From Aquibium sp. ELW1220 (GTDB taxonomy: Bacteria; Pseudomonadota; Alphaproteobacteria; Rhizobiales; Rhizobiaceae), in assembly GCF_030398385.1 (NCBI RefSeq), contig NZ_JAOAOQ010000020.1:4654-68653 (forward strand): a DNA stretch of 64,000 nucleotides. Direction: 5' to 3'. Positions 39,289 through 47,438 of the stretch are shown one piece after another. Made by a program: the position numbers and the translations under genes. The notes beneath the pieces were generated by a model, which worked only from the letters and a program-made list of their open reading frames with translations, was not told where the DNA came from and ran no database searches. Position 1 is the stretch's first letter. Each line of letters opens with the position of its first letter.

Positions 39289-39825
39289 ATTCGCAGACCG
39301 TTCAAAGCCGCAGCGCCCGTCAAGGAAGGGCCGCGCGCCAACAGTGAGATCCGGGCGCCCCGGGTGCAGCTGATCGATTTCGACGGCTCGAACCGCGGCG
39401 TCGTCGCCATCCAGGAGGCCTTGCAGATCGCAGAGGACAAGGGCCTCGACCTGGTCGAGATTTCGCCCAACGCCGAGCCGCCCGTCTGCAAGATTACCGA
39501 CCTCGGCAAGCTCAAGTACCAGAGCCAGAAGAAGGCGGCCGAGGCGCGGAAGAATCAGAAGGTCATCGAGATCAAGGAGATCAAGATGCGCCCGAACATC
39601 GATACGCACGACTACGAGACCAAGATGAAGGCCGTGCGACGCTTCTTCGAGGAAGGCGACAAGGTCAAGCTGACATTGCGCTTCCGCGGCCGCGAGATGG
39701 CGCACATGGAGCTCGGCATGGCGCTGCTCAATCGCGTGCGCGAGGAGGTGTCGACGATCGCGAAGGTCGAGGCAGAGCCGAAGCTCGAAGGCCGCCAGAT
39801 GATGATGGTGCTGGCCCCGCGCTGA
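39289..39825 (+). CDS. infC: Translation initiation factor IF-3, AUU start
   Basis: A 178-aa IF-3. The N-terminal residues [11 protein letters not shown] match rhizobial IF-3 and begin directly after the triplet ATT (39289-39291), with AAGGAG nine bases upstream. There is no ATG or GTG in the right place. AUU starts are the known basis of IF-3 autoregulation, since IF-3 discriminates against them. The body has [41 protein letters not shown] and FRGREMAH, and ends MMMVLAPR. An ATG/GTG-based call would wrongly start at 39364. Confidence 0.95.
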   Translation: MRRPFKAAAPVKEGPRANSEIRAPRVQLIDFDGSNRGVVAIQEALQIAEDKGLDLVEISPNAEPPVCKITDLGKLKYQSQKKAAEARKNQKVIEIKEIKMRPNIDTHDYETKMKAVRRFFEEGDKVKLTLRFRGREMAHMELGMALLNRVREEVSTIAKVEAEPKLEGRQMMMVLAPR

Positions 39826-39876
39826 GCGGGCGGCGCCGCTGCCCGCAGCGCGGGCGCAACGGCCTTGGGGGGGGCA

Positions 39877-40548
39877 ATGGCATCGACGGGAACGGACAGG
39901 GCCGGCGGCGCCACGCCGGCCGGTCAGGCTGCGCTCAGGGAAGAACTCGACACCTATCAGCGCAGGCGCAGGATCGTGCTGGCGGCGTCGATCCTCCTGC
40001 TGGCTCCGATACTGCTCCTGGGCCAGTCCGCGTTTCCGCCCGGAACGATCTTCCAGGAATCGCTCGAGATGCTCGGGATCCTGATGATTTTCCTCGGTAT
40101 CGTGGGACGCCTCTGGTCGACGCTCTACATCGGCGGACGCAAGGGGATGGAACTGGTGACCGGCGGCCCTTATTCGGTCACCCGCAATCCGCTCTACATC
40201 TTCTCCACGCTGGCCGTCGCCGGCATCGGCGCGCAGACCGGCTCCATCGTGGCCACCCTCTGCTTCGCGGCGATCTCGATCGCGGCGCTTCATGTCGTGA
40301 TCCGGCGGGAGGAGCGCTACCTGCGCCAGGCGCTCGGGGGCCGCTACGGCGCCTACTGCGCCAGGGTGCCGCGGTTCTGGCCCCGATGGTCGCTCTACGA
40401 GGAAGGCGCCGTCGGCGTCGTCGACCCGCGGCGTTTGAGGCAAACCCTTTTCGACGGACTGTTCTTCTTCCTTGCCGTTCCCGCCTTCGACCTGCTCGAC
40501 CGCGCCCAGTCGGCCGGAACCTTGCCTGTGCTGTTCCGGCTGCCGTGA
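39877..40548 (+). CDS. Isoprenylcysteine methyltransferase-like membrane protein
   Basis: A 223-aa integral membrane protein with about four segments: VLAASILLLAPILLLG, MLGILMIFLGIVGRLW, a central pair around VATLCFAAISIAALHVV and a C-terminal one (LFDGLFFFLAVPAFDLL). Between them is the ICMT/PEMT signature: GGPYSVTRNPLYIFS and RREERYLRQALGGRYGAYCARVPRFWP, which bind S-adenosylmethionine. The substrate is probably a lipid or prenylated molecule, unknown here. I chose ATG 39877 over TTG 39865 because a G-rich site precedes it. Confidence 0.8.
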   Translation: MASTGTDRAGGATPAGQAALREELDTYQRRRRIVLAASILLLAPILLLGQSAFPPGTIFQESLEMLGILMIFLGIVGRLWSTLYIGGRKGMELVTGGPYSVTRNPLYIFSTLAVAGIGAQTGSIVATLCFAAISIAALHVVIRREERYLRQALGGRYGAYCARVPRFWPRWSLYEEGAVGVVDPRRLRQTLFDGLFFFLAVPAFDLLDRAQSAGTLPVLFRLP

Positions 40549-40563
40549 TCCTCAAGACTCCAG

Positions 40564-40592
40564 TTGCGCGCGGCCTGCATCGGCTGTATAGA
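40564..40592 (+). promoter_or_regulatory. rpmI-rplT promoter
   Basis: TTGCGC (40564-40569), 17 bases, then TATAGA (40587-40592) are followed by a ~180-base structured leader before rpmI. Confidence 0.5.
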
Positions 40593-40606
40593 CGCCGCGT
40601 TCAGAG

Positions 40607-40745
40607 AACCGCCCGGCAGGGCATGCCGTGGCGGTTTCTAATGCTGACAGCTCACTCGAATGGTCTTCGAGGACAGCGGGAAACGGCCTGGCGGCCGTGA
40701 TGCCGGGAACCCGGCGCCCGCGACGCCGGTCGTGAAGACGACCGG
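40607..40745 (+). promoter_or_regulatory. Structured 5' leader of rpmI-rplT (possible L20 control region)
   Basis: Two strong stems occur: AACCGCC-CGGCA (40607-40618) with TGCCG-T-GGCGGTT (40624-40636), and CCGGTCGT (40726-40733) with ACGACCGG (40738-40745) around a GAAG loop. Ribosomal protein L20 represses its own operon through leader structures in several bacteria, so this leader is a plausible site. The inference rests on position and foldability only. Confidence 0.4.
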
Positions 40746-40775
40746 TGCGAGCGCAATGACAAAAGGAGAAGCAAA

Positions 40776-40985
40776 ATGCCCAAGATGAAGACCAAGTCTG
40801 CCGCCAAGAAGCGGTTCAAGATCACTGCGACGGGCAAGGTCCTGTCGGCTGCGGCCGGCAAGCGCCACGGCATGATCAAGCGCTCCAACAAGTTCATCCG
40901 CGACGCTCGCGGCACCATGGTCCTGCACGAGGCCGATGCCAAGAAGGTCGTCAAGAACTTCCTGCCGAACGGCGGCGGCCTCTGA
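40776..40985 (+). CDS. rpmI: Ribosomal protein bL35
   Basis: A 69-aa, very basic large-subunit protein beginning [20 protein letters not shown], with the conserved [19 protein letters not shown] core. AAAGGAG precedes the ATG. It is followed 45 bases later by rplT, the usual pair. Confidence 0.97.
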   Translation: MPKMKTKSAAKKRFKITATGKVLSAAAGKRHGMIKRSNKFIRDARGTMVLHEADAKKVVKNFLPNGGGL

Positions 40986-41030
40986 GCCACGCCCGACGAC
41001 AAGCGCCCGACAATTTAAGGAGATCATGAC

Positions 41031-41432
41031 ATGGCACGCGTCAAGAGAGGCGTAACCTCGCACGCCAAGCACAAGAAGGTCCTGAAAGCCGCCAAGGGCT
41101 TCTACGGCCGCCGCAAGAACACCATCCGCATCGCCAAGCAGGCGGTGGAGAAGTCGCTGCAGTATGCCTACCGCGACCGCAAGAACCGCAAGCGCAACTT
41201 CCGCGCCCTGTGGGTGCAGCGCATCAATGCGGCCACCCGCGAGCACGGCCTGACCTATGGCCGCTTCATCGACGGCCTGAACAAGTCCGGCATCGAGATC
41301 GACCGCAAGGTGCTGTCCGACATGGCCATCCACGAGCCGCAGGCCTTCGCCTTGCTGGTCGCCAAGGCCAAGGAAGCGCTCGTCTACCTCAAGGACGGCA
41401 TGCCGAACGAGTTCGAAGCAGCCGTGGCCTGA
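41031..41432 (+). CDS. rplT: Ribosomal protein bL20
   Basis: A 133-aa large-subunit assembly protein: [19 protein letters not shown], then [37 protein letters not shown] and the C-terminal globular part with [15 protein letters not shown]. It binds 23S rRNA early in assembly and in other bacteria represses its own operon. TAAGGAG lies just upstream. A strong terminator follows. Confidence 0.97.
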   Translation: MARVKRGVTSHAKHKKVLKAAKGFYGRRKNTIRIAKQAVEKSLQYAYRDRKNRKRNFRALWVQRINAATREHGLTYGRFIDGLNKSGIEIDRKVLSDMAIHEPQAFALLVAKAKEALVYLKDGMPNEFEAAVA

Positions 41433-41470
41433 GGCCGGCGCTTCCCAATCGTTCGATTTTCTGATTTGGG

Positions 41471-41504
41471 AAACCCGCGCCGGCACGCCTGGCGCGGGTT
41501 TTTG
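41471..41504 (+). terminator. Rho-independent terminator after rplT
   Basis: AAACCCGCGCC (41471-41481) pairs with GGCGCGGGTTT (41491-41501), and the stem runs into a T-rich tract (GGGTTTTTGG). Confidence 0.9.
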
Positions 41505-41515
41505 GTTTTACTGTC

Positions 41516-41671
41516 GTGCGTCCTTCGAGGCTCGCTTCGCTCGCACCTCAGGATGAGGACGGACTGCGCCGATCGACCGCGACGGACCTGCTTCGGCAAA
41601 CCCGTCCCGCCCGAGCGACCGCAACGGCCCTCATCCTGAGGTGCGAGCGAAGCGAGCCTCGAAGGACGCAC
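41516..41671. repeat. 43-bp perfect inverted repeat (REP-like element)
   Basis: The 43 bases 41516-41558 are the exact complement of 41629-41671, flanking a 70-base spacer. Each arm contains a smaller palindrome (GCTCGCTTCGCTCGC type). Related sequences with the CCTCATCCTGAGG core are, from memory, abundant intergenic repeats in Rhizobiales genomes. It lies between the rplT terminator and pheS and encodes nothing. Confidence 0.85.
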
Positions 41672-41706
41672 CACGAGACTGCAAATGCGAAGATCGGTGG
41701 ATTGAC

Positions 41707-42795
41707 ATGACGGACCTCGACCAACTGGAACAGACGCTCCTCGCCGACATCGCGGCAGCAGGCGACGAGGCCGCCATCGAGGCCGTCCGCATCGCGGCAC
41801 TGGGCAAGAAGGGCTCGGTCTCCGAGCGGCTGAAGACGCTGGGCTCGATGTCGCCGGAAGAGCGCCAGACGATGGGCCCCGCGATCAATGGCCTGAAGAC
41901 CCGCGTCACCGACGCCTTGACCGCCCGCCGCGCCGCGCTGCGCGATGCCGCCATCGATGCCCGCCTCGCGGCCGAGAAGCTCGACGTGACGCTGCCGGTG
42001 CGCGCCGCACCCGCCGAGCGTGGCCGCATCCACCCGATCAGTCAGGTCATCGACGAAATCGCCGCCATCTTCGGCGACCTCGGCTTCGCGATCGCCGAAG
42101 GGCCGGACGTCGAGACCGACTACTACAATTTCACCGCGCTCAATTTCCCGGTCGGCCATCCCGCCCGCGAGATGCACGACACCTTCTTCTTCCGCCCCGG
42201 TCCCGATGGCGAACGCAAGCTGCTGCGCACCCACACCTCGCCGGTGCAGATCCGCACAATGGAGACGCAGAAGCCTCCAATCCGCATCGTCATCCCCGGC
42301 AAGACCTACCGCCAGGATTCGGACGCCACCCATTCGCCGATGTTCCACCAGCTCGAGGGCCTGGTCATCGACAGGACGGCCAACGTCGCCAACATGAAGT
42401 GGGTGCTTGAGGAGTTCTGCAAGGCCTTCTTCGAGGTGCCGAAGGTCGACATGCGCTTCCGCCCGTCCTTCTTCCCCTTCACCGAGCCGAGCCTCGAGGT
42501 CGACATCCAGTGCGACCGCTCGCGTCCAGGCGAGGTGCGTTTCGGCGAAGGCAAGGACTGGATGGAGATCCTCGGCTGCGGCATGGTGCATCCCAACGTG
42601 CTGCGGATGTCGGGCCTCGATCCAGACGAGTACCAGGGCTTCGCCTGGGGCATGGGCATCGACCGCATCGCCATGCTGAAATACGGCATGCCGGACCTGC
42701 GCGCCTTCTTCGACGCCGACGTCCGCTGGCTCCAGCACTACGGCTTCCGCCCGCTCGACCTGCCGACGCTGTTCGGGGGGCTGAGCAGCGGCTAA
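41707..42795 (+). CDS. pheS: Phenylalanyl-tRNA synthetase alpha subunit
   Basis: A 362-aa class II synthetase subunit: N-terminal coiled-coil tRNA-binding arm (1-~95), [10 protein letters not shown], the motif 2 region [11 protein letters not shown] and [34 protein letters not shown], and motif 3 [18 protein letters not shown]. It ends FGGLSSG, close to the usual end. It must pair with PheT, normally encoded directly downstream; here an unrelated segment follows instead and no pheT occurs in the window. The ATG at 41707 follows the REP-like repeat. Confidence 0.97.
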   Translation: MTDLDQLEQTLLADIAAAGDEAAIEAVRIAALGKKGSVSERLKTLGSMSPEERQTMGPAINGLKTRVTDALTARRAALRDAAIDARLAAEKLDVTLPVRAAPAERGRIHPISQVIDEIAAIFGDLGFAIAEGPDVETDYYNFTALNFPVGHPAREMHDTFFFRPGPDGERKLLRTHTSPVQIRTMETQKPPIRIVIPGKTYRQDSDATHSPMFHQLEGLVIDRTANVANMKWVLEEFCKAFFEVPKVDMRFRPSFFPFTEPSLEVDIQCDRSRPGEVRFGEGKDWMEILGCGMVHPNVLRMSGLDPDEYQGFAWGMGIDRIAMLKYGMPDLRAFFDADVRWLQHYGFRPLDLPTLFGGLSSG

Positions 42796-43174
42796 CGCTG
42801 CCAGGCTTCTCAATTTCATGACCTTCGGTGTGGCGATACCGGCCCCGGGGGGCGGAGCAGGTCGTCGGATGGGCCGTCCGGCGCGCCAGATGCAGGGCGC
42901 CAGATGCAGGGCGATTGAGACCATCTCCCGGATGGGCTTGATCCCCTCATCAGCCGGTCCGCAGTGGCGCGCTGATCACTCCGGCTGACGCCGGAAAGCA
43001 CGGCGACCAACGCCGCCAGCTGCACCTCGCCAGGGAACGCGACCCGGCGCGTTTCAGTGTCGCCAGCGCAAAGAAGCTCCTCTATCAGGCTCCGTGACAG
43101 GCCCGGCCTGTGTTTCTCGCAATCTTGGGGCAATATGGCCTGCTAGAACAGCTGTGAGACTGAAGGGGCCTCGC
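42796..43174. other. Intergenic region after pheS; junction and regulator site
   Basis: This is where pheT would be expected. No pheT-like reading was found in any frame. It contains a tandem duplication of GCGCCAGATGCAGGG (near 42880-42910) and, close to the next gene, the 11-bp-phased CAAT boxes at 43113-43134. A 105-codon minus-strand frame (42816-43133) has no recognisable feature. The segment may mark the left junction of an inserted block. Confidence 0.5.
43113..43134 (+). promoter_or_regulatory. Candidate response-regulator box (shared with 45525-45544)
   Basis: TTTCTCGCAATCTTGG (43113-43128) recurs with one change at 45529-45544. Here GCAAT is repeated with 11-bp phasing (43119-43123 and 43130-43134), the geometry of OmpR/PhoB-family tandem sites. 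It lies 41-62 bases upstream of the regulator gene, suggesting autoregulation. Confidence 0.45.
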
Positions 43175-43843
43175 GTGCGCGTTTTGTTGGTCGAAGACGA
43201 ACGGGAGATGGCAGACCTGATGACCGTTGCGCTCGGCAGACAGGACATCCTGGTCGACCACGTACGGACCCTCGAACTTGCAAAGGAAGCCTGTCGCAGC
43301 GGCATTCATGATGCCGTGTTGCTGGATCGAAGATTGCCGGATGGCGATGGGCTCGCCCTCATTCCCTTGCTGCGCAAGGAACGCACCGGGATACCGATAA
43401 TCGTCCTCTCCGCTCTCGGTACCCCGGATCACAGAATCGCCGGTCTTGATAACGGGGCAGATGACTATCTCGCCAAGCCATTTTCCGTAGCTGAACTGCT
43501 GGCAAGGCTTCGCGCCGTGATGCGACGGCCCGCTCAGTTGGAACCCAGCTCGGCCAATGTCGCAAAGCTGTCTTTCAACCTGGCCGAGCGGCAGGCCTAC
43601 ATTGACAACGTGCCGCTCGATCTTACGCGGCGGGAATTGCTGGCACTCGAAATTCTGGTACGGCGAGCAGGGCGGACTGTCGCTCGCTCGGCTCTTGAGG
43701 AGGCGGTGTATGGCTACGGCGACGAGATCGCCTCCAACACACTCGATTCTCACATATCGAGGCTCCGGCAGAAGCTCGCCTCAGCGGGCGTTGAGATTCA
43801 TGGGATACGCGGGCTCGGGTATCTCCTGAAAGCGGCGCCATGA
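43175..43843 (+). CDS. OmpR-family response regulator
   Basis: A 222-aa regulator. The receiver has VEDERE (7-9 acidic cluster), phospho-acceptor Asp51 (VLLDRRLPDGDG) and Lys in AKPFS. The C-terminal winged helix has LDLTRRELLALEILVRRAG and NTLDSHISRLRQKL, ending GIRGLGYLL. I chose GTG 43175 because AAGGGG precedes it and the receiver starts there at once. The QseB/TctD-like style suggests control of transport or metabolic genes. It is coupled to the kinase by an ATGA overlap. Confidence 0.9.
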   Translation: MRVLLVEDEREMADLMTVALGRQDILVDHVRTLELAKEACRSGIHDAVLLDRRLPDGDGLALIPLLRKERTGIPIIVLSALGTPDHRIAGLDNGADDYLAKPFSVAELLARLRAVMRRPAQLEPSSANVAKLSFNLAERQAYIDNVPLDLTRRELLALEILVRRAGRTVARSALEEAVYGYGDEIASNTLDSHISRLRQKLASAGVEIHGIRGLGYLLKAAP

Positions 43844-45180
43844 ACCCTTGGGGATCCAACTCCCTGCGCATTCGCCTCACCTGGCGGATCGTGATCATGC
43901 AGGCCTTGGTACTGATTGCCTTCACTGCCATTGCCGCAGTGCCGATTTATCATTTCCTCAGCGAGGAACTGCGTTACGACAGCGATATCATCAATGACAT
44001 TGCCAGCGCCATCGTGGTCGGCGACAACGGCAAATGGCAAATCGTCATGGGTGACGACCTCGCAGAAGACGCAACCGACTATCCCGATTTGTGGTTCTAT
44101 GCGCTCGATGCAAATGGCCATTCAGCGCAGTTTGGCCAAATCCCTGATCGGCTGCTGACCATGGTTGAGGCGCTTAAGGCGGTGCGCTCGGCCAGTATCT
44201 CCGGTCTGGGGCCGAATGAGGACATGGTCGCGCTCCTGAGGCGCTATGACGGAAAGTTGGGACGGATCTGGGTCGTCGTTGGCAATGGTCCGGAAATCGG
44301 CGTCAGTTCTGCTTTCGGCAATCCGGTATTCGTCGGCCTTTTCTTTCTCCTGACCCTTGTCTCGTTTCTCATCATTCCGCCGATCGTGCGCGGAGAACTG
44401 CGCGGCATCGATCAGGTCGCGCTCGATGCCGACAAGATCGACTTCGAGCGGCGTGGCATCAGGCTATCGATGGACCTTGTGCCCGACGAACTCGATTCTC
44501 TTGTTCGCGCGGTGAATGCGGCACTGCAGCGCCTCGACGACGGAATCGAGCGCCGCCATCGGTTCATTGCCGGCGCCGCCCATGAATTGCGGACGCCTAT
44601 TGCCATCCTGCAAGCGCGGTTGGAACTGATGCATGGCGGCGAGCACACCGGGAAACTCATGCTCGATGTTGTGCGGCTTGCCAATCTGGCCAATCAGTTG
44701 CTCGATCTTGAGCGCTTCGCTGCCGAGGTGCCGCAATTTCAACGCGCCAACCTCGTCGAACTGGCGACAGAGGTTGCTGCTGACATGGCGCCCGTCGTCA
44801 TTGCGGCGGGCAGCACGATCGTCTTCGACGCTGAGACGGAGGACGTTCCGGTCCTCTGCGATCCGCCCTCGCTATCTCGGGCTCTGCTGAACCTCATCCA
44901 GAACGCGGTAAAGCACGGGGGCGAAAGCTCGACGATCAGCGTAACGGTCAGCTCGGATGCCACGTTGAGGGTCGCCGATACAGGACCAGGCATTCCCGAG
45001 GAGTATCGCGAGATCATTTTCGAACCCTTCGGAAGGGTGACCCCGCTCGACCATGGCGCAGGGCTCGGCCTGGCGCTGGTCCGTGATATCGTGGCGCGAC
45101 ACAACGGGCACGTCACGGTGGGCGACACTCCTGGTGGAGGCGCACGTTTCGAGATCTCGTTGCCTCTGCTGCCTGGATAG
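43840..45180 (+). CDS. Sensor histidine kinase, partner of the OmpR-type regulator
   Basis: A 446-aa kinase. TM1 is ~17-39, a short periplasmic loop ~40-160, and TM2 ~163-183. HisKA has His248 in GAAHELRTPIAIL; HATPase_c has NLIQNAVKHG, DTGPGIPEEY, FEPFGR and HGAGLGLALV. It starts in the 4-bp overlap with the regulator. The loop has no recognisable ligand domain. The two genes form one operon preceded by the phased CAAT boxes. Confidence 0.9.
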   Translation: MNPWGSNSLRIRLTWRIVIMQALVLIAFTAIAAVPIYHFLSEELRYDSDIINDIASAIVVGDNGKWQIVMGDDLAEDATDYPDLWFYALDANGHSAQFGQIPDRLLTMVEALKAVRSASISGLGPNEDMVALLRRYDGKLGRIWVVVGNGPEIGVSSAFGNPVFVGLFFLLTLVSFLIIPPIVRGELRGIDQVALDADKIDFERRGIRLSMDLVPDELDSLVRAVNAALQRLDDGIERRHRFIAGAAHELRTPIAILQARLELMHGGEHTGKLMLDVVRLANLANQLLDLERFAAEVPQFQRANLVELATEVAADMAPVVIAAGSTIVFDAETEDVPVLCDPPSLSRALLNLIQNAVKHGGESSTISVTVSSDATLRVADTGPGIPEEYREIIFEPFGRVTPLDHGAGLGLALVRDIVARHNGHVTVGDTPGGGARFEISLPLLPG

Positions 45181-45695
45181 GGCGTCTTCCCGATCTGGAG
45201 CGTCGCAGACCGGTCGCTTCGCTGCCGGATCATGCACCAGACCGCCAGAGCCCGCCTGGTCGGCCATTGCTCGCTATCGACCAATCACTACAGATCATGG
45301 CAGCGGCCGCGACGAGGCGATCGCGAGGGCCCTGCCCAGTGCGGCTCGGGACGCCGACCGCTGGCACCAGTCGAAAGCTCCGGCTGTGCTTTCCGCTATG
45401 GCTCAAACAAAAGTGCGTCAGAGTCAGGTCGATGGAAAGCCCAGGCGCTTCCCGGCGAAGTCAACGCAACGGTGCTGTGAGGATGGGTTGACCCTCTGAT
45501 CCGTCACCGATCGCCACCTTCGCACAATTTTCCCGCAATCTTGGTCCTCGAAGGTCGGTGCAGCAGACAACGTTCGTTTCAGCCTCGACAGCAGAGAGTT
45601 GTGGCCCGGCAGGGATTTCTGCGGATCGAGCTGGAGTTTTTGCCAGGCGAAAGCAGCACCCGACTGCACAGCACGACACCGGAGAAGAGACCGAC
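45181..45695. other. Intergenic region before the exported amidohydrolase
   Basis: There are 515 bases without a supported gene; several short frames exist on both strands but none shows family motifs or a good ribosome site. The notable element is the regulator-box copy at 45525-45544, about 150 bases upstream of the amidohydrolase start. Confidence 0.5.
45525..45544 (+). promoter_or_regulatory. Second copy of the candidate response-regulator box
   Basis: TTTCCCGCAATCTTGG (45529-45544) matches the box at 43113-43128 in 15 of 16 positions. A second CAAT (45525-45528) precedes the CAAT at 45536-45539 by 11 bp, the same phasing as in the first copy. It suggests that the regulator controls the amidohydrolase gene. 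Confidence 0.45.
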
Positions 45696-46838
45696 ATGAC
45701 ACCGATCGAAAAGCCGCTGGAAAACCTGGCGACAGGACGCCGCAGCTTTCTGAGCGGAGCTGCTGCACTTGGTATTGGTGCCGGATTGTCCGCGCCCGCC
45801 ATCGTCACCAATGCGGCCGCGCAAGTAACTTCGGATATCGCCCTGCGAGACAGGGACCTCCCCTTCATCGGCGCCGAAGAGACCTTTTCTACATCTGATC
45901 TGATGGCGCTGAACTCACTCAACCAGGATCACATCGATTTCCTCACGGAAATTGGGCTTGCCGACCTCGGCACGGCCCGCATCGATCTGATGAATCAGGC
46001 GGGTCTCGATGTTGCAATCCTCTCCGCGCATACGCCGGCCGTGCAGAATGTCCCAGGCCAGGAGGGCATCGATTTCGCCTATCGCCTCAACAAGGGGCTA
46101 GTTGGCGGGCCAATGGCCGCCCACCCGGGACGGTTCCAGGCCTTTGCGACCCTGCCGTTGCAGAGTCCGGAGGCGGCAGCGGACGAGCTGGAACGCGCCG
46201 TTCGGGAAGACGGCTTCCTGGGAGCCCTGACCAATGGACACATCGGGAAGAAATTCCTTGATCATCCCGATTTTGAACCCGTGCTGGCGCGTGCCGAAGC
46301 CCTTGGCGTTCCGATTTACCTCCATCCCGGCTACCCACCCGACGAAGTGTTCAAAATCTACTACGGCACTGCGCGGTCGGAATACAAGGAAGAGTACCAG
46401 GACCATGTTTTCAGTGGCTCGGGATATGGATGGCACCAGGAGGTGCTGACGCAATGCGTTCGAATGATCATCTACGGGGTCTTCGATAGGTTCCCCAACC
46501 TGCAGATTGTCGTCGGCCACATGGGTGAGGGTCTGCCGTTCTACTACGAGCGCATCGTGAACGACTTGGGCGAGGCGACGGAAAATTCCCTGAAGAAACC
46601 CTTGGCGCAATACTTCCACGACAACTTCTGGTTCACAACCAGCGCATTCTTCCAGCATGAATTGCTCGATCTCCTGCTGAAATACATCAGTGTGGACCGA
46701 GTGATGTTTGCAACCGACTACCCGTTTGCAGACATGAAGGAAGGAACCGACTGGTTTCGGGCAGTGGATCTGCCACGCGAAGCCAAGGAAAAAATCGCGT
46801 TCCGGAATGCGGCAAAACTGTTCGGCATAAAGGTCTGA
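45696..46838 (+). CDS. Tat-exported amidohydrolase, gamma-resorcylate decarboxylase-like
   Basis: A 380-aa amidohydrolase_2 family protein. A twin-arginine signal is present: TGRRSFLSG (Arg15-Arg16), a hydrophobic stretch to ~40 and A-A-A-Q cleavage. The mature start IGAEETFSTSD resembles the Glu-type metal site of gamma-resorcylate and 5-carboxyvanillate decarboxylases, which replaces the usual H-x-H. Other ligands are YLHPGYP, VVGHMGEGLPFYYERI and FATDYPF. It probably decarboxylates or hydrolyses an aromatic acid in the periplasm, which is unusual for the family. The regulator box upstream links it to the neighbouring two-component pair. Confidence 0.85.
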   Translation: MTPIEKPLENLATGRRSFLSGAAALGIGAGLSAPAIVTNAAAQVTSDIALRDRDLPFIGAEETFSTSDLMALNSLNQDHIDFLTEIGLADLGTARIDLMNQAGLDVAILSAHTPAVQNVPGQEGIDFAYRLNKGLVGGPMAAHPGRFQAFATLPLQSPEAAADELERAVREDGFLGALTNGHIGKKFLDHPDFEPVLARAEALGVPIYLHPGYPPDEVFKIYYGTARSEYKEEYQDHVFSGSGYGWHQEVLTQCVRMIIYGVFDRFPNLQIVVGHMGEGLPFYYERIVNDLGEATENSLKKPLAQYFHDNFWFTTSAFFQHELLDLLLKYISVDRVMFATDYPFADMKEGTDWFRAVDLPREAKEKIAFRNAAKLFGIKV

Positions 46839-47084
46839 CGCATCCGCCCGCCCGGCGCTGCGGGCAGGGCCGCCACGTCCATCCGCCGCCGAGCTGGGCC
46901 GATGGATACGGACGCCGAGCCGATCACGACAAGCGCCGCGTGCCGCCGGGGATTTTCTCGTACGCCCCAAGCTCCTGCTGAAATCCGGTCCGTGCTGCAG
47001 AGGATCCGTCCGACTGGCGGCGCCGGACGCTCTCACCAGGTCAGACGACAAAACACGATGCACCCTACGACGGAGAGGCGAAGC

Positions 47085-47438
47085 ATGACGCCCAGTCACC
47101 GGTCACGCCGTTGCACGAGCCCGTTGGGCGGGTCTCGCGCCAGGCATTCACGATCGCTTGCCGCACTGTCTTCTGGCGCTGGCGTCAACGCCGCCGATCC
47201 GGACGGCGCGGACCGCGACGCTGTTGACCAGGCTGCCGCTGATGCGGTGGGCAGGGCCGTGGTGGCGGTTGCCGATAGCGGCCGTCCGACGGCGGAGATC
47301 GCCGGGGCATCGGCCGGTGGTGGTGCGGCCCGTCGGGTCGGGAACACCGACAGGAACGTCGCGAGCGACGGCACGCCCGTTATGACCGTTACGATTGCGC
47401 CCCAGGAAACGGCGCGGGCGCATGCGCCGGGGCTATGA
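47085..47438 (+). CDS. Hypothetical protein, 117 aa (weak)
   Basis: The ATG at 47085 has GGAGAGG six bases upstream, and the stop overlaps the next gene in ATGA form, both in favour of a real gene. The product is Ala/Gly/Arg/Asp-rich without a recognisable domain (AVDQAAADAVGRAVVAVADSGRP), and other frames are also open, so it may be a high-GC artefact. It could be a decayed gene ahead of the PAP2 phosphatase. Confidence 0.3.
   Translation: MTPSHRSRRCTSPLGGSRARHSRSLAALSSGAGVNAADPDGADRDAVDQAAADAVGRAVVAVADSGRPTAEIAGASAGGGAARRVGNTDRNVASDGTPVMTVTIAPQETARAHAPGL

Noticed and set aside
41516-41671. Possible CRISPR-like repeat pair
   Set aside because: Only two copies, inverted rather than direct, with a single 70-base spacer and no cas genes; it is an inverted repeat element.
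42816-43133. 105-codon minus-strand frame after pheS; tested as a pheT remnant
   Set aside because: No resemblance to PheT or any family in either strand; probably chance.
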